Of a stretch of 64,000 bases of DNA, positions 21,620 to 34,919 are shown in pieces. Below the pieces are notes generated by a model. The model was given only the letters and a program-made list of their open reading frames with translations, did not search any database and was not told where the DNA came from. A program made the translations under genes and the position numbers. The stretch is from Kryptolebias marmoratus (Eukaryota; Chordata; Actinopteri; Cyprinodontiformes; Rivulidae). The stretch lies in assembly GCF_001649575.2 (NCBI RefSeq), contig NC_051434.1, positions 5,777,615 through 5,841,614 on the forward strand. Reading direction: 5' to 3'. How positions within the stretch are numbered: the first letter of the stretch is position 1; every line of letters starts with the position of its first letter.

Positions 21620-24600
21620 CTGTTTCTCACTTTAAATACACACAGAATTCCCTATAGCAAAAGTCCAGATTGCTTATTTATGCAAAGTTTATGCTCAAAA
21701 AAACTAATCTTTTGCCATCCATGTCCTCCATAACATCTGTTTCTGCTAAAACTCTCCTATAAAATCACTTTTTCTCAGCACAAAATGGCAGAAATAAAGA
21801 CCATTTAGTTGGAGGGAAAAAACCTGTCAAAGTCAAATGTTTTCCCCAGGACTTGGAGGGGACCCAAATTGAGTTAAAAGGGGGTTAATATTGAACTTTA
21901 GTTTGATTTAACTTTATAAACTGGTACAATAAGTTTGATGTTGTGTGTGTGTGTTTTATATTCCACTGAACTTTTGTCTGTATTCGTCTAAATCATATTC
22001 AACAAGACAAGTTTACACTGAGGAGTGAGACAAACTTCAGTCGGGCTTGTTTGTTCTTTTTGCATGCCTGTTAACTTTACATTCCTCAAGCCCGTTGCAG
22101 AAATTTCAGCCTTGAAGTAAAAACTTCAAGTAAAAACAGCTAAAATAAATCACTCGGCTCTGTTTGCTTCTGTGAAGTGGACCTGCCTTTTACTGTGAGT
22201 AAATTAGGCTGTAGTTATGCATCTGTTATCTGTTTGCTGCTGAACCGTGTGTTTTGCTGTGTGCTTGAGTTCATTATGGGATGGTGGATGATGCTGGTGG
22301 TCCCATTGCCCTTGGGGATGTGCCTCATCCTGAGCAATCCTGCCAGCTTTGAGCCGCGGAGCGTAGTTTTCTTATCTAAAAAAATAGACATTTGTTAGAA
22401 ATTTACCAATCTCAGAGCATGACACTCATCGTTTCTTTCCAAATGCTGATTAGACCAGCATCCACTAGCCGTGTTGACATCGCCTCTTGCGAGCTTCTTG
22501 CCTCCCCTCAGGTCTGCTGCGATGTGGAAGTGGGGGTGGGGCAGCCGGTGGTTTTTATTGCCCTGCAGAATGGCAGCTTTTACAGCCCTGAGAGGCCGTT
22601 CAGCAAACACCTACCAACATCAATAAGGCCGAGGACCGTTTGGCGTCAACTTGAACGCTGATCTCCTTCCATCACAAGGATGAAAACAAACACTTAAATC
22701 CCTCTGCTGGTATTCATATTTAAATAGTAATTGGCAGATCTAAACAAGGGCAAAGAGAAGGAGGTAGCAGAGTTGGGGAGTTGAAGAGGGCAATGGCTTA
22801 AAAAAGCATTATGTCACTGAAGAATGTGTGCATGGCCCAGCGTTTAAGGGGCCAAGGCTTCACAAGGAGAAAGGGGGTTTTGTTGGAGCAGATCTGGCTG
22901 CCTGGCAGGCTGATGGAAGGTCTCTTTCCCCCTCTGCTCCATCATGCTTTACGGCTCGATTTGAGTTTCACTCTTCGGGTGTAAAAGTTGCCGCTGACCC
23001 CCAAAGGGGCCCTATTGTGTCAAAGTTTGTTCTCCTTCCAGAGCCGTTTGTGCCTCGTTGACATCACAGCCTCCCCATATGGTTCCCCTCATCTTTCACT
23101 CCACTGCATCAACCCGCACGGCTGCAGCCTCCTCTTCCCATGCGCCTCTTTTTTTTTTTTTTTTTTCTTCTTTTTTTTTAAAGCCAGGCCGACAACTGGC
23201 AACATTAGTGCTCATGCAGCTCCTGCCATCAACAGCCAGGCTTCGCTTTGCCAAATTCCACAACACTTAAGAGATAAGCAGCTAAGCCAAAACTAACGAG
23301 AAAGGAGGAGGTGGTGGTTATGAGGAGAAAGAGGCATTTGGTGTCACCAAGGAGAGTCTCAGTATGTGCAAAGTGTAGGCGTGTGATTGACTGCAGAGAG
23401 CAAGGAAAGAATGACTTGGCTTTATTGCTGTTTTCTTAGTTTTATTAGCAGTTTGTTTGGTGCCGCTGCTGTGTGGAGGTTTATTCAAGAGCCTGATGGG
23501 GTCTGCTTTCACTAAGTTTGTTCTTTTCAAGACTATTTCATACAAAGTGCAGTTTCTGCTGGTAATGCCGGATATTTAAAATCAACACCTACGCTCCTTC
23601 TCTTTAGTTTTGATGCCTTTTTTTTTTGCCTCCTTGTAATTCTCTTGTGCTGTCATTATTTGTCACTCCCACAGACCAAAGCTCCCAAACACACAGTAAT
23701 CAATGTGAAGACTTTCATGAAAAACATTTGATTATTTTAGACTGCCATAGCAAGAAGTATTGGACTCAATGAAGAATCTTATTATATTTTAAATTCAGAT
23801 TTTGCACATTGCCATCTGATTCTGAAGCCTTTTCTCCCTGCTTGTCACTTTCTTGTGGTTGTATCATTGAGTCTTATGATGCTTTTCTTTTGCACAGTGG
23901 CTTCCTTTCATGCGTCCTGACTCGCCGTGTCTACCCAACCACATCCCTGCCAAAGAAGGGAATTAAAAACACGTAAAGGAGAGGAAACTCGAGCGAACAA
24001 ACCCAGGGAAGCCATCGAGAACAGAAGCCTGTGAAATAAAGACAGAATAAGAAAGCAGAAAGATGAGGTGGAGGGGAAGGGGGGGTGAAAAGGAGGCTCA
24101 TGACAGAAAGAGCAACTCGACAAGCTTTATTTTCTCTTTGCGCGGGCGAACTGAAGAGTTTATTTCCCCAGAAAGTTGTGGCATGACAGCGCCTTTGTTT
24201 TCAAAGCGTATGCCTCTTGTTTGCAGCTCAGTCGGCAGCTCGCATGGCGTTCTCTGGCTGTCTGAAGTGAGACAGGTGAGCGGCGCCGGCAGCAGGTTTA
24301 GATCCTGGTGCAACATGTGAGTCCTGCTGTATGATGGGAGCGTCGGTGGCAGGAGTGTACGCGTTGGATAAATAAGAGCTTAAATCTGTGATGGTAAACA
24401 AGAGGGCTTGATTTTCACATCAGTAGCTGTAAGCTTAGAAAGTTTGACTTAAATACCTGCAGCTTTTTAAATTTTATTGTGGACGGAAATCAGAAATCAC
24501 AGACTTTAACATCATGAAAATTATCTACAGAAAGACTTTAGTTGTCTAACTTTGGTCTGATGTACAGGTGACATGCAATTTAAAAACACACTGCACTGGA

Positions 24601-24620
24601 ACAATAAAAACTGTTTATTC
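21620..24620. other. Intronic DNA, no gene
   Basis: No recognisable exon. Includes a poly-T stretch at 23149-23180 and scattered short frames without protein character. 22440-22640 is non-repetitive and moderately GC-rich. Confidence 0.55.
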
Positions 24621-24621
24621 T

Positions 24622-24923
24622 TTGAAGGAATGCATATCACCCACCGCCTGTTTTACACCAAGATCATCTTATTTATCTTCATGCTCAGTTTCATGCAAAA
24701 CACTCAGACTATCTGTTTGGAATGACTCTAAACTACTACCACATCACATTTGAGCTCAGTGTTTGTAAAACTGAGTCATTTTGTGTGGGCTAATGTCAAT
24801 AAGCTTTGGTCGCCATCTTGAATTAAATTGACTCCAAAAGTAAATCGTCAGTTTGTTGTAGATCCAGTGATTGCTTTCTGCAAGTTTCAATAAAATTAGT
24901 CCTGTGGTTCATGAGGTATTTTG
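24622..24923 (+). repeat. Repeat A, copy 6, cut by an assembly gap
   Basis: Starts TTTGAAGGAATGCATATCAC and has GGTCGCCATCTTGAATTAAA near 24809-24828, followed by TTGACTCCAAAAGTAAATCG and GTTCATGAGGTATTTTG, where the N run begins. Confidence 0.75.
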
Positions 24924-24979
24924 NNNNNNNNNNNNNNNNNNNNNNNNNNNNNNNNNNNNNNNNNNNNNNNNNNNNNNNN
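24924..24979. other. Assembly gap (56 N)
   Basis: Run of N between a repeat A copy and a CA microsatellite, so repeats probably caused the gap. Confidence 0.99.
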
Positions 24980-25000
24980 CACACACACACACACACACAC
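24980..25000. repeat. (CA)n microsatellite at gap edge
   Basis: At least ten CA units; the true length is unknown because of the gap. Confidence 0.9.
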
Positions 25001-26041
25001 TCTCACACGCTGGTGATAAAAAGGACTTTAAAAGCATTATTAAGTTGGACTCCCTGCAGGTGGATGTCAGATCTCAGATTGGTTGTGTAACTCATGTTTT
25101 CATCTTAATATTGTTAAAACTGTGTGTGTGTGTTCTTTTGAAGGTCTATAAATAAAGCTCCAGATCCACCTGAGCAGGTAGACGTCAGTATTTAGCTGTG
25201 ATAACATTCACATCTTACTTTTAGAACTCAGATATTCTCTCTTCAGACGTTGGTATGTTTGCATTTCCGATGCAGACTTTCACCTCCTGCAGCTCTGACT
25301 CCTTTAAAAGAAAAGTCACTTGATTTTTTTTTTTTTTTGTTGCACATTAAATCAGCTCCAGTGGCTGCCGTACAGCGAAGAGCTTTCAGCGCCCCGTGCG
25401 TCTATATTGAGGCCAAAGGTCAAGCTCTCCTGAGGTTTTTCAGACAAACGCGTGTGAAAGTCTGTCTGTGGAAAATAAACCACCACTCTGTTTGCCGGCT
25501 GCTCCTGTCTTGTGTCTTGGGAATGTTTGCTTTGTATTCAGCCAGGATTGAGGATCGTGAAACTGCTTTTCTTTTTGCTTTATTGGTTTCATTCTGTTAC
25601 AGAAAACAGATTGGTATTCTTCCTCATTTGTCATTTATTGCATAAAATAACACAACAAAAACTTTTAAAAAATGCACCAAAATAAGACTTGAAACATGTC
25701 TGGAGTGTTGTACTCTTTCTAAGCAAAACCATGATATCATTTCTCATCACTAAAGCGCACAGCGTCTATAAATGCACATATATAGTGTGCTCTAATGGGA
25801 CTATTGACTTCTCAGGGGTGTAAATAAAGTTTGTGCTGGCATTGTCAGAATATACTTATTATTTATTGTGTTTTTTAGACTGAACGGTTTGCCTGTCTGA
25901 ATATCTGTAAAGAGTTTGCACTGTAGCCCGCAAGGGGACAGACAGAAAAACCAGACAAATTAACATTTTGCAGGAGCAGTCTGAGCTGTTGTGTGTCAGC
26001 ATATGCATTTGTGCAACACTGTCCATGCTGCCAGGCCTGTG

Positions 26042-26060
26042 AGTGTGTGTGTGTGTGTGT
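26042..26060. repeat. (GT)n microsatellite
   Basis: Nine to ten pure GT units. Confidence 0.85.
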
Positions 26061-26158
26061 CTTTAGCAAAGCAGCACTGATTCAAAAGTGCATCCTTCCA
26101 TCTGTATTTTATATTTCTCTGTTAGTGTTCCCCTTTCAGTCCTTAAGGCTATCGCTGT

Positions 26159-26184
26159 GAACACACACTCACACACACACACAC
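26159..26184. repeat. (CA)n microsatellite
   Basis: CA units with one interruption (CTC). Confidence 0.85.
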
Positions 26185-26411
26185 CTGACCCTCCTACATA
26201 CTCAGTAGCATCTTGTTTGGCCAAAACCTGGTGCTAACTCTAACTGTGGCCGCTCATGTGGAACACCCAGAAGCTACAAGGCATGAATAATGTATGAGCG
26301 AGAGCAGTGTTTATACGTGTAGCTCTTCTGCCTTTCATTCGTACATCGGCTCATACAGCTGAAGTCACACGGAGCAGCACCACCTCCTCTTTAATTTCTT
26401 CTTGATTTAAT

Positions 26412-26414
<3 letters not shown>

Positions 26415-26455
<41 letters not shown>

Positions 26456-26464
26456 ACCACCACC
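26415..26464. repeat. (AC)n followed by (CAC)n microsatellite
   Basis: About 19 AC units grading into CAC trinucleotides. Confidence 0.9.
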
Positions 26465-27109
26465 TTTTTTTAAAAGTATAATAACAAAGATCTGTTTCAC
26501 TGAGTAAGCTCATGAGGCCTTTTTATTACAGTTGTTTAAGTATGAACTTTGATCAGACAGTTTTATGCCCAATTTCTTATGTGTTCAGAGAAAAATTACA
26601 TAAAAAGAGGGCTGGAAAAGGGTAAAGTCCTTGTTGTTGCATGTATTTTTTTTTTTTTTTAGACTTGAGGTTTGCCGTAAAATCCTCTGCACCTTTGTAT
26701 TGGAAGCTTCTTCCGCTTTGTCTCAGAGCAGAAGAAATCCACCCTCTACATCTTTACATCCTCCCCAAGTTCTTGGAAACCAAGCAGCTCGAATTCAGTC
26801 CTTAGCTTTATTGTTCCAAATTCTCATCAGCACTTATATAGTTCGCATAATTAAATAAGCTTCTGGTGGCTGAACAAGAGGTGTTATAGCTTTTGTTTTA
26901 GACATCAAAAATTGTATCAATGTGTGGAAAAGAGGGCATAATGTCTCATTTTATTTAAATTTTTTAAGCCTTTAATCATAGCTCTCTGAGGGGATTTAAT
27001 AGTAAAAGACTTCCAGTGAAGAGAAGCAGCTTTACATTTTAGCATACGGCAACAATTAGTCTGTAAGAATGATGGACAGAAAGTCTTACAAATAGTGACT
27101 TATGATGTA

Positions 27110-27225
27110 AGAACATTAATAGGTTGACTGATTAGCATATTTCAGTGGCCAATACCAACGCCAGTTTTTAGAAATCAGAGCAGCTGATGGCCAATTTATG
27201 AAGCCACCTTATTTTGACCTATTAA
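27110..27225 (+). repeat. Decayed hAT-type repeat fragment
   Basis: TAGGTTGACTGATTAGCATA followed by CAGTGGCCAATACCAACGCC and GCAGCTGATGGCCAATTTAT resembles a common fish repeat with repeated 'GGCCGATA' motifs; heavily mutated. Confidence 0.4.
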
Positions 27226-30200
27226 TATAACAGTTTAGTATTTGTAACCTACTAGATTAAAAGAAAATGTAATTGCCTGTGATGTAGTGATTTTGGCCTG
27301 ATCTGGAGATTTGCTATGAAATGTAGCTCTAAACATACAAAAATCTATACTTTTCTCTCTAAAGCTAACATTTCTTATCCAATCTAATAAATATTTAAGG
27401 CTCTGAAAGATGAGAACAAAGATTTTTCTTGGTAGATATGATTTTCTTTTAAAAGTTAGCATATTGATGTGGTCATATTTCTTTGAGGTTTGCCGGTGTC
27501 GAACTGAGAAAAGCTTTCCTGCCATTTAAAAAAGCCCCCACGTCACAGGAAGCACACTAATAAAACAGTTTAATGTCAAGTTTTTGTTATACCAATTAAT
27601 ATCCCAGCATTTTAACTGGCTTCTTCTGCTCAGGTGTGGCTGATGCAGATTATTAAAGTAAAAAGAGATGAAAATCAGCTCAATTAAACAATCAATCAGT
27701 CTGCCTCTGCTGTTAGATTCTATGAGGAATTTAAATTTCTAGAACAACTTTTCTACATTACTTGGTAATTAAAACAGATAGGAGTCAAAATGGCTTCCTC
27801 GTCTCATTAATACAACGGCATCTACCGTTTAAATAAATACAATACAGGTCTGTGTTTTGATATTAAAGAGAAACAGTCAAGTTTGCAGTAGCTTTACTTT
27901 TAACCTAATCAGAGCAAAGTCAGGATTAGTTTCCACCAGTCCTCAGTAATCACTTTAAAGCTGTCCACATCCCTGCCCCCTCCAGTCCATTAAACATTTG
28001 ATCAGCGTGAGTCCTGTTGATTCAGGATGCACTCACATAAACTACTGAACCTTTATCGCTATGCATATTTTATATACTGCACTTAAGTTGACCTCTTTTT
28101 AGAAACGAGCTGTCTTCACTTTCGTTTTGTTTTGTTGTGTTGCGTCGCTGAAGTTTGTTTTTTTTCCTGCTAGATTCAGGATTTAGATTAGATTTACAGA
28201 CACTATAGTGAATAGCTTCTGGTTTTAGAAGATTTATGTTTCTAGTTATTCACATATGTACTTTTTATTTTATCTTCCGGAGAACCAAATGAAGCTCTTA
28301 CTCTTTAGCGAGCCGAGAACGCTTCTGGGTGCTGTGTGTCATTTACATGAGGCGCGACAAACATCTGAGAAGGCTGCAAAATGCCACAAGGTGTTGGGCT
28401 AATGTTTGTGCACAGATTTTTCTAATCATTTTCACCTTTCTGTCTCCGTGCTCGTTGATACATCCTGCACAGGGCAGGGCAGACCTGTAGTGTAGTAACA
28501 CTACGTGGTCTGGTTAGCGATTGTCAGATTACATTACCCAGCATAACTTTATCACGGCCCTACGTGTCAGGCCGTCGCTCCTTATCAGCGTGTTTCCACA
28601 TGGATGGGTGCACATGCGTGTAGAGGCTAAATAAACACGGACCAAGAGCAACAGGAGTCAACGCTTTTAATTCATGCTCATTTACTGTACTGTCATCATG
28701 ATTTGCTGTTTTTTTTTCCCCTGACAAGGTGAGGATCAGCCTGTAGGCTTGTTTTATGTTGTTCTCTGAGATCGTCTGTGTTTATCAAGGTACATGGAGC
28801 CCCGTGATGTTGTGCAGCAAAGTTTCAGTGTGGCAAACTCCTGCAGAGCCTGAACGCTTTGTGTTAATGGGTCAGCTGATGGCCAGCAGGAGAACATCCA
28901 CCATTTATGAATCAATATGGCAGTAAGTAAGTGCATATATCAGTGGTCTTTAGGAGCACAAATGGGCAGAGGACAGAATGAATGCCAGATTTGCCGTCCA
29001 TCTGCGTGTTGTTGTGCAGAAACACGTTAACGAAGTCGAAGTTTATTGAAAATCAACATATTTCCCCCATTTGGAGCTGAATTCACAAGTTCTCTCATTG
29101 ATTAGTTGTTGGAAGGAAAAGGAACTGGCAGTTAGTTCAGCTTTCTGTGAAACTGTTTTTGCTGTAATTTGACATCCATCACTGGAAGCTAAATGGTTTT
29201 GGGATCGGGCTCTTGGTGAGTCAGAAATGTCAGGTAATCAATAAGGACAGCAAGTTAGTTTTTGGCCTGCCTCGTTGGTAAATTTGAAAGAATTTTCCTC
29301 TAAAAAGTCTGAGGTAATCTGTTTTATCCTACAACTTTAGCTTTAAAGTGTCAGTGTAATTGTCAGATATGTTTTTTAAAGTCTGCATTTAAACACCAGA
29401 TGTTTCCTTATTTTTTAAAAAAAGGCAGTTTCATTTGAACTTTTTTTCCCAACATTGCTAAACCGCCTGAAATCAAATCTGTAGAGTCATAATGAATCAA
29501 ACCTGGTGTGTTGAATCAGATTGATCTTGGCACATTTTATCTTATTAGTGTAAATACCTGAAGAAAGAATAATCACTGAACTCGTTAAATATGAAGCTTT
29601 TCTTTGGAAATCACTGTTTTTCCTCAAAGCAAAATAATTCTGGTGGGTTATTTAATTAAAATCAATTTATCTGATGCTGGCAGAGGTACCTTTTTATTTC
29701 AGGTGAAGTGTGATTCTCTCTGTTTGAAAGGGGCAGATATCTGTAATAGAGATTTTCCACCACATTCTGGGAATAAAATTGGAAACTTTCAAAAGAATTT
29801 AGCTCAATATTAAGTGCCAACCTGGAATTCTGTCCTTTCTTATATGGAAAGCTACAAAAAGTTCAACGTGTATAAACTCTTATATTCAGAGGAGCTCAGA
29901 ACATACATTTCATTTTCTGTCAGTGTGTGATTATATGTGTAGTTAAAGTGCTTTGCAGGGACATGAATGGAAGACGTCTCAAAGTGGTTTGTCTCTGCAG
30001 ACAATAGGTGTTTGTTTGTGGCTGTTGTCAGGAAGGTGAGGAAGTCTAAATCACACAATGACAGGGTGAACAGCCAAAGGAAAGGAACTGCGGCTCCTTT
30101 CTTTGCACACAAATCCTGGGGTCAAGACATGAGAAATAAACCAAGTGTTTGTGCTGATTACACATGCTGCTGATGGGCTTTCTACTCGCAAATCAATATT

Positions 30201-33200
30201 TCAGGTTTTTTGTTGATAACAGCACAAAACAATCATTACAGTTGGAAAAGGAACTCATCCACCATTCTTGACATAAAATAAACAAAGAGCTTTTTTTCTG
30301 CTGTGTATTTTTTGCATCATGTCGTGCTTCCTAGGCGCTCTACTTTGCTGCCACTCTCCAATACTGAGAATACTGAGAAAGGACAATGACAAGATGGTTC
30401 CTGTTCTCTGAAGCAATGCCAGCTGGCTTCACATCAACTGGACCTTTTTATTACATCTGATCAGATTTTAAAGTTCAGGGTAAAATGCTTTAAAATACCT
30501 TGAAAACCACATTTTGTAAATCTAAACTTTTTATAAGCATCCTCAATAGATATTGACCTTAATCCTTAATTCTCAGAATGTTGTTTTATCAACCAAACAT
30601 ACACGATTCATGAAGTTTGTAGTGTAGTACAGCTGGGTTGTTGCTTTAATCTGATTTCATGGGGTTGTTTTGGTGCATAATTCTTCTAAGAGGAGCTAAC
30701 ATGAAAACACTGCTTATGCTGTGATAAGGGAGACGGGAAGACAGTTTAACGGTTTGTCACAAAATAAATTTGAAGCAGAACATCCCAGGGATGAGACGGA
30801 TCCAATTGGCAGAATCTAACCCCAGATTGTCAGAGTGCTCGTTTGAGCAAAGTTTTATCAGGAAGACACGACAACACCACCGATCTCGTCAGAACTGGAA
30901 GGCTGTATCACTTAGAGAGCAGCACCACCTAACACTGAACTGTGAGCAGGTATGCACTACAGGACAACTAATGAGGACATCTCAGAGAGCATATCAGTAT
31001 CTTATCAGTGAATCTTATTTTGTTTTACAGCAGCTGTAACCAAACTGGTTTCTGTTTGGATGTTCCGCCAATTGAAGTCTTCCACCTTTATCTGAAGATC
31101 GTTGGTCAAGGTGTACCGGTAGTTATGTAACAGAGTGGGAGAGTGAGTGACTGGCTCTGATCAACTTGCTGTAGCCTGATGGAAGAACATTTGTGGCAGT
31201 AATTTAGCACATGGACGCTTCCACCGCAGGGGTTATTGCATCCGTCACGCTCAGCTGCGACCGTGCCGACTGCAGTTTGTGTTCTCAGGCTGGCCGGCTA
31301 CCAAATAAACTCACTGGTTTTTAACAACAAACCTGGAAGTGCTTCAGACGGAGTTGTATAGCAGGGTATGTGGGGAGAAGGTGGGAGATTAACGGGGTAA
31401 GTTATGAGCCAGTGCAAAAGAATGAAAAGTGACAATCTCACCATAAACCAGTGACCTGAGCAAAGCCAGAAAGATCAGTTATTTTGTCTGCAGCGTGAAT
31501 ATAATGGGAGCATAGTTTTAGACTATTTATACTGTCTAATTCTGAAAAACATGAAATGAAAGTTCAAAGACAGGCTGCAGGAATATGAAGCGAATCAGTG
31601 AAACAAAGATGAAGGAAAAGGTTCAAATGAAAAGAAATGTTGAGCTCAGGTTGTGGATTTTGTCAAGCGGGAGCGAGGCAGAGCACAGGATCCCTGTGAA
31701 CGCAACGTAAACAGAGAGCATGTGTGTTACTGAACCCTAGCAGACCACAAGGACTCGGTCTGCTCTTGACCCAAACAAAAACGAGCTCTGTGTGTGCACA
31801 AATATGCATGCATATGGATGCATGTGCAGACTGTTGGTTTACGACCACAACACAGTGCAGGAAAACAGCTGCTTTGGCCAGTGTGGTCAGCGGTAACCCC
31901 CGCTGCAGCCAGACCTCGTGTGTCATCGTATTTCCAATCTCCGGGGGTGTTTTCTGGCTCCAGTCAGTTTGCTCTGCTCATGTTAATTAAGGCTCTCTCT
32001 GCGGAGGGCTGTTTGTGAAGGTCTTAATATATGTGCGGCATTTTGAGGTAATGAAGAACAGCCTGATCCAGCCTGAACAAGGGCAAGGACAAGAAGCACG
32101 CAAGCAAATTGCGATGGCTTTAGTTGTTGATATAATATTCTTAATTAATACTTCATGCTTAAATGTCATACATAATGGTCTAAAGATATATGGTTTCTAT
32201 GAATATTTCAAAGGGAACACTTACAAATCCAAATGCCAACACGATACAAAATCAGCGATTTTAAAATCTGCCTGGATTCTAAACTAATTTAATGACGGGA
32301 GTAAAGTTTAATTAGTGTTTAATTTAAGTTCAATATGTGAAAAATCAGTATCTGAAAGGACTTATTGGATTCCTTTTTGTGATGGAGAGGAAGGGTGAAG
32401 TGATCTTTTCAGTGATATTATTCCAGGAGTTGTCTTTGGTAAATTAAAGCATGTTTTAGTCATGCTAAGCTGCCATTCTAAATAATGAAAAACATCCCAG
32501 TTTATTTTTCATCCATGCCCTTGTGTGCTGGCTCCCAGCCTCTTGTCCCTCCATCAGCTCTTTCTGGACGGGGAGTCGCAGGCAGACTGGGTGAAACGAG
32601 CAGTGCCGAGGAAAAATTAGCTGCCGTCTCGAAGGTAAACCCGAGGTGAGGATTGCACCCCGATTGTTAAGCATTTCAAAGAATGCCCTCTGAGAAAGTA
32701 AGTGACGGGAGGGGACTGACGGGGGCGACTGGAGAGCCAGAGCGATACAAACTGGCAACATCAGGAGTCTTGACCCTGTCCAAAAGTTGGCGCTTTCGTG
32801 TATTGATTAGTTACGCCATGTCGCTGCTGTTGTTCCTCACTTGTCCAAGAATCTGTCCCTGCTTCTGGTACAGTTCTTCTGCAAAAAGCCCCTGGAAGCT
32901 GCAGACAAGCCTCCGAGCCAAGCTTTATGGGCTCCATTTGGCAAAGAACTCATTTCTTCAGGGTGGAGAGGTAAAAGAAAGGAGATGAAAAATTAGAATG
33001 CATAGTGCCATTTTTTTTCCCCCTAATCATATTTTTCCTCTCCCTCCCACACGCCAAAAATCCCTCTTTGCCTTAGTTCCCGCCTGGCTTTTCCACATAC
33101 TAACCCTTTTCGCAGGCCTGTCACTCACTGCACGGGAAAATCCGACTTTCTCCTCAGTCAGGGATCAAAGCTCAGGCCAGCCGACATACGAGAAGTCACA

Positions 33201-33860
33201 TTCTTTCAGCTTTCTGCTGATCCGCAGAGACCTGCTTCGCTGCCCAGGAGGAGAGAAAAATTTAGTGGTCAATGCCGTTTGTCTTACTTTTTCTTTTTCC
33301 CCCCCGTTATTCCCTCGTCTTTCCTTTCAGGCCTGCATGTAAATCATGAGCCGTGCACATGCTGGCACACCTCAGTGGTTTCAAGCGAATCTACAGCAGT
33401 GTGTGGGTCCAGTGAGGGATTGCTCCCCATGGGGAGGGCAGGGATGAACTGAACTTACCTTGACTTCTTTAGGAAGGGAGGCGGGGGGGGGGACTCAGTG
33501 GCCCGTAGAAAGGGCGAAATCCGGATGTGGGGAGAAAAAAGAAAAAAAGACGAAACAAGACTGGAATATCTCGGTCAAGTGTGATCTAATGGGAGGAAAG
33601 ATGAATACAGAGCATTTTTTATGATCCACGAGGGAGGGGATGACTCCTCTGTTCTTGTTCCACAGCCTCTGTTAGGTCCAGAGCAGATGACATTTATCAA
33701 GAGGAGGACGGCGAGAGAATGAGAGGGGGCAAATGGAAATCATGTTGAAAAAAAGACAGAGCTCTCTGCTTTGGAGATTAACTGCTTCATCAAAGAGGTT
33801 CTTTTTTTTCAGTTTACTTCAGTCTTTCAACCTTTTTTAAAGAGTTCAATTTTACAATAT
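27226..33860. other. Intronic DNA, no gene
   Basis: AT-rich single-copy-looking sequence. No frame shows a known domain. Notable small structures (palindromes near 28482 and 31802) are listed as findings. Confidence 0.55.
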
Positions 33861-33864
33861 GTTA

Positions 33865-33915
33865 TGATACAATATACTTTATTGTCTCTTTTGGGAAATT
33901 TGTTTTGGACTTGGT
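33865..33915 (-). repeat. Possible LINE/SINE 3' tail, minus strand
   Basis: ACAATATACTTTATTGTCTC followed by TTTTGGGAAATTTG is the reverse complement of a typical fish non-LTR end (TTTCCC..AATAAAGTAT). No coding remnant alongside. Confidence 0.35.
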
Positions 33916-34737
33916 TCTGCCTTCACAAATGTCATATTCCACAATTTATTCATTCTTTGAAGATATTAGGTTTTATTAAAAAGATCAACCAATAAACAAA
34001 AGTTAATTGACTAACTTTAATTCTGCATTTCTTTTTGTTTCGTTCAAACTGTGACGAATCACTGAGCACCCATTAAACTGTCAAACTTTTAAATGTCACA
34101 AAAAAGTCTCTCTTGAGCACAAAACTCAGCTCCAATGGGATATATCCTCAACATCGCCTCCTCCCAAGTTTCCTTGTGTTTTCTACTGACAAAAAGTGTA
34201 AAAACTTTTAAAACTTGCATGCTTGCAAAGTGGCAATAATTGGCACCAGAAAGTTTTGGATTATCTGAGCGAGAGAGAAACGATAGACGCAGATTTCAAT
34301 AAATTGCACTGAGACTGAAAAGGTAAAGACCGAACTCGTAGGATTTTATTTTCACACACACATCTGGATGTGTTGGAGCTTTGTTTCACAAATCAATTAG
34401 TTAAATGCTGATCAGGTTCAGTTATTGATCGAGCTGCATGCGGCTGTGAGCTAACAGAAGCAGCCGTCGGCGTACCGGTGCTGGGAGGTAACGAACGACT
34501 GAAGTATTTTTGGTCCCGTTTAATGTGTGTGTTTGTGTCTCGGTGACAAACAGTCCCTTTTTGCTGAGTATCTTTTTTTTCTGAATGGAACGATATGAAT
34601 TTCCTTGAACCATAAGCCGCCGGGAAATATCCCCTCTTCTCTCGCCTTCTGTTTTTAATCTTATTTCTCTCATCCTCAGCATGACATCCAGAAATAGACC
34701 TGGACAAAACAGTCTGCTCGCTAACTGCCTGCGTCAG

Positions 34738-34842
34738 GGAGGCCGTAAAAGGCAGGGGGGAAAAAAAAAAGCGAGACGGAGGGGAAAGGATGGAAAAGGA
34801 TGGAGGGGGAGAGGGAGGGGGAGAGGGAGAGGGGAAACTGAA
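34738..34842 (+). repeat. Purine-rich G/A tract with G-quadruplex motif
   Basis: Nearly pure purine on the + strand. G runs at 34805-34809, 34813-34815, 34817-34821, 34825-34827 and 34831-34834 are separated by loops of AGA, A, AGA and AGA, a canonical quadruplex pattern. The long minus-strand frame through it (34393-34881) is a compositional artefact rich in S and P. Confidence 0.8.
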
Positions 34843-34919
34843 GTGAAGGCCAAGCCGAACAGAATGAATATGACCCATCACGATACACTCAATATCCTCA
34901 ACAACAGCCTGTGAAGCCC

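Noticed and set aside
25250..25645. 131-codon plus-strand frame
   Set aside because: Includes a poly-T stretch read as poly-Phe; no recognisable domain or splice context.
34393..34881. 162-codon minus-strand open frame
   Set aside because: It runs through a polypurine/polypyrimidine tract; the protein is a low-complexity S/P/F string without a domain.
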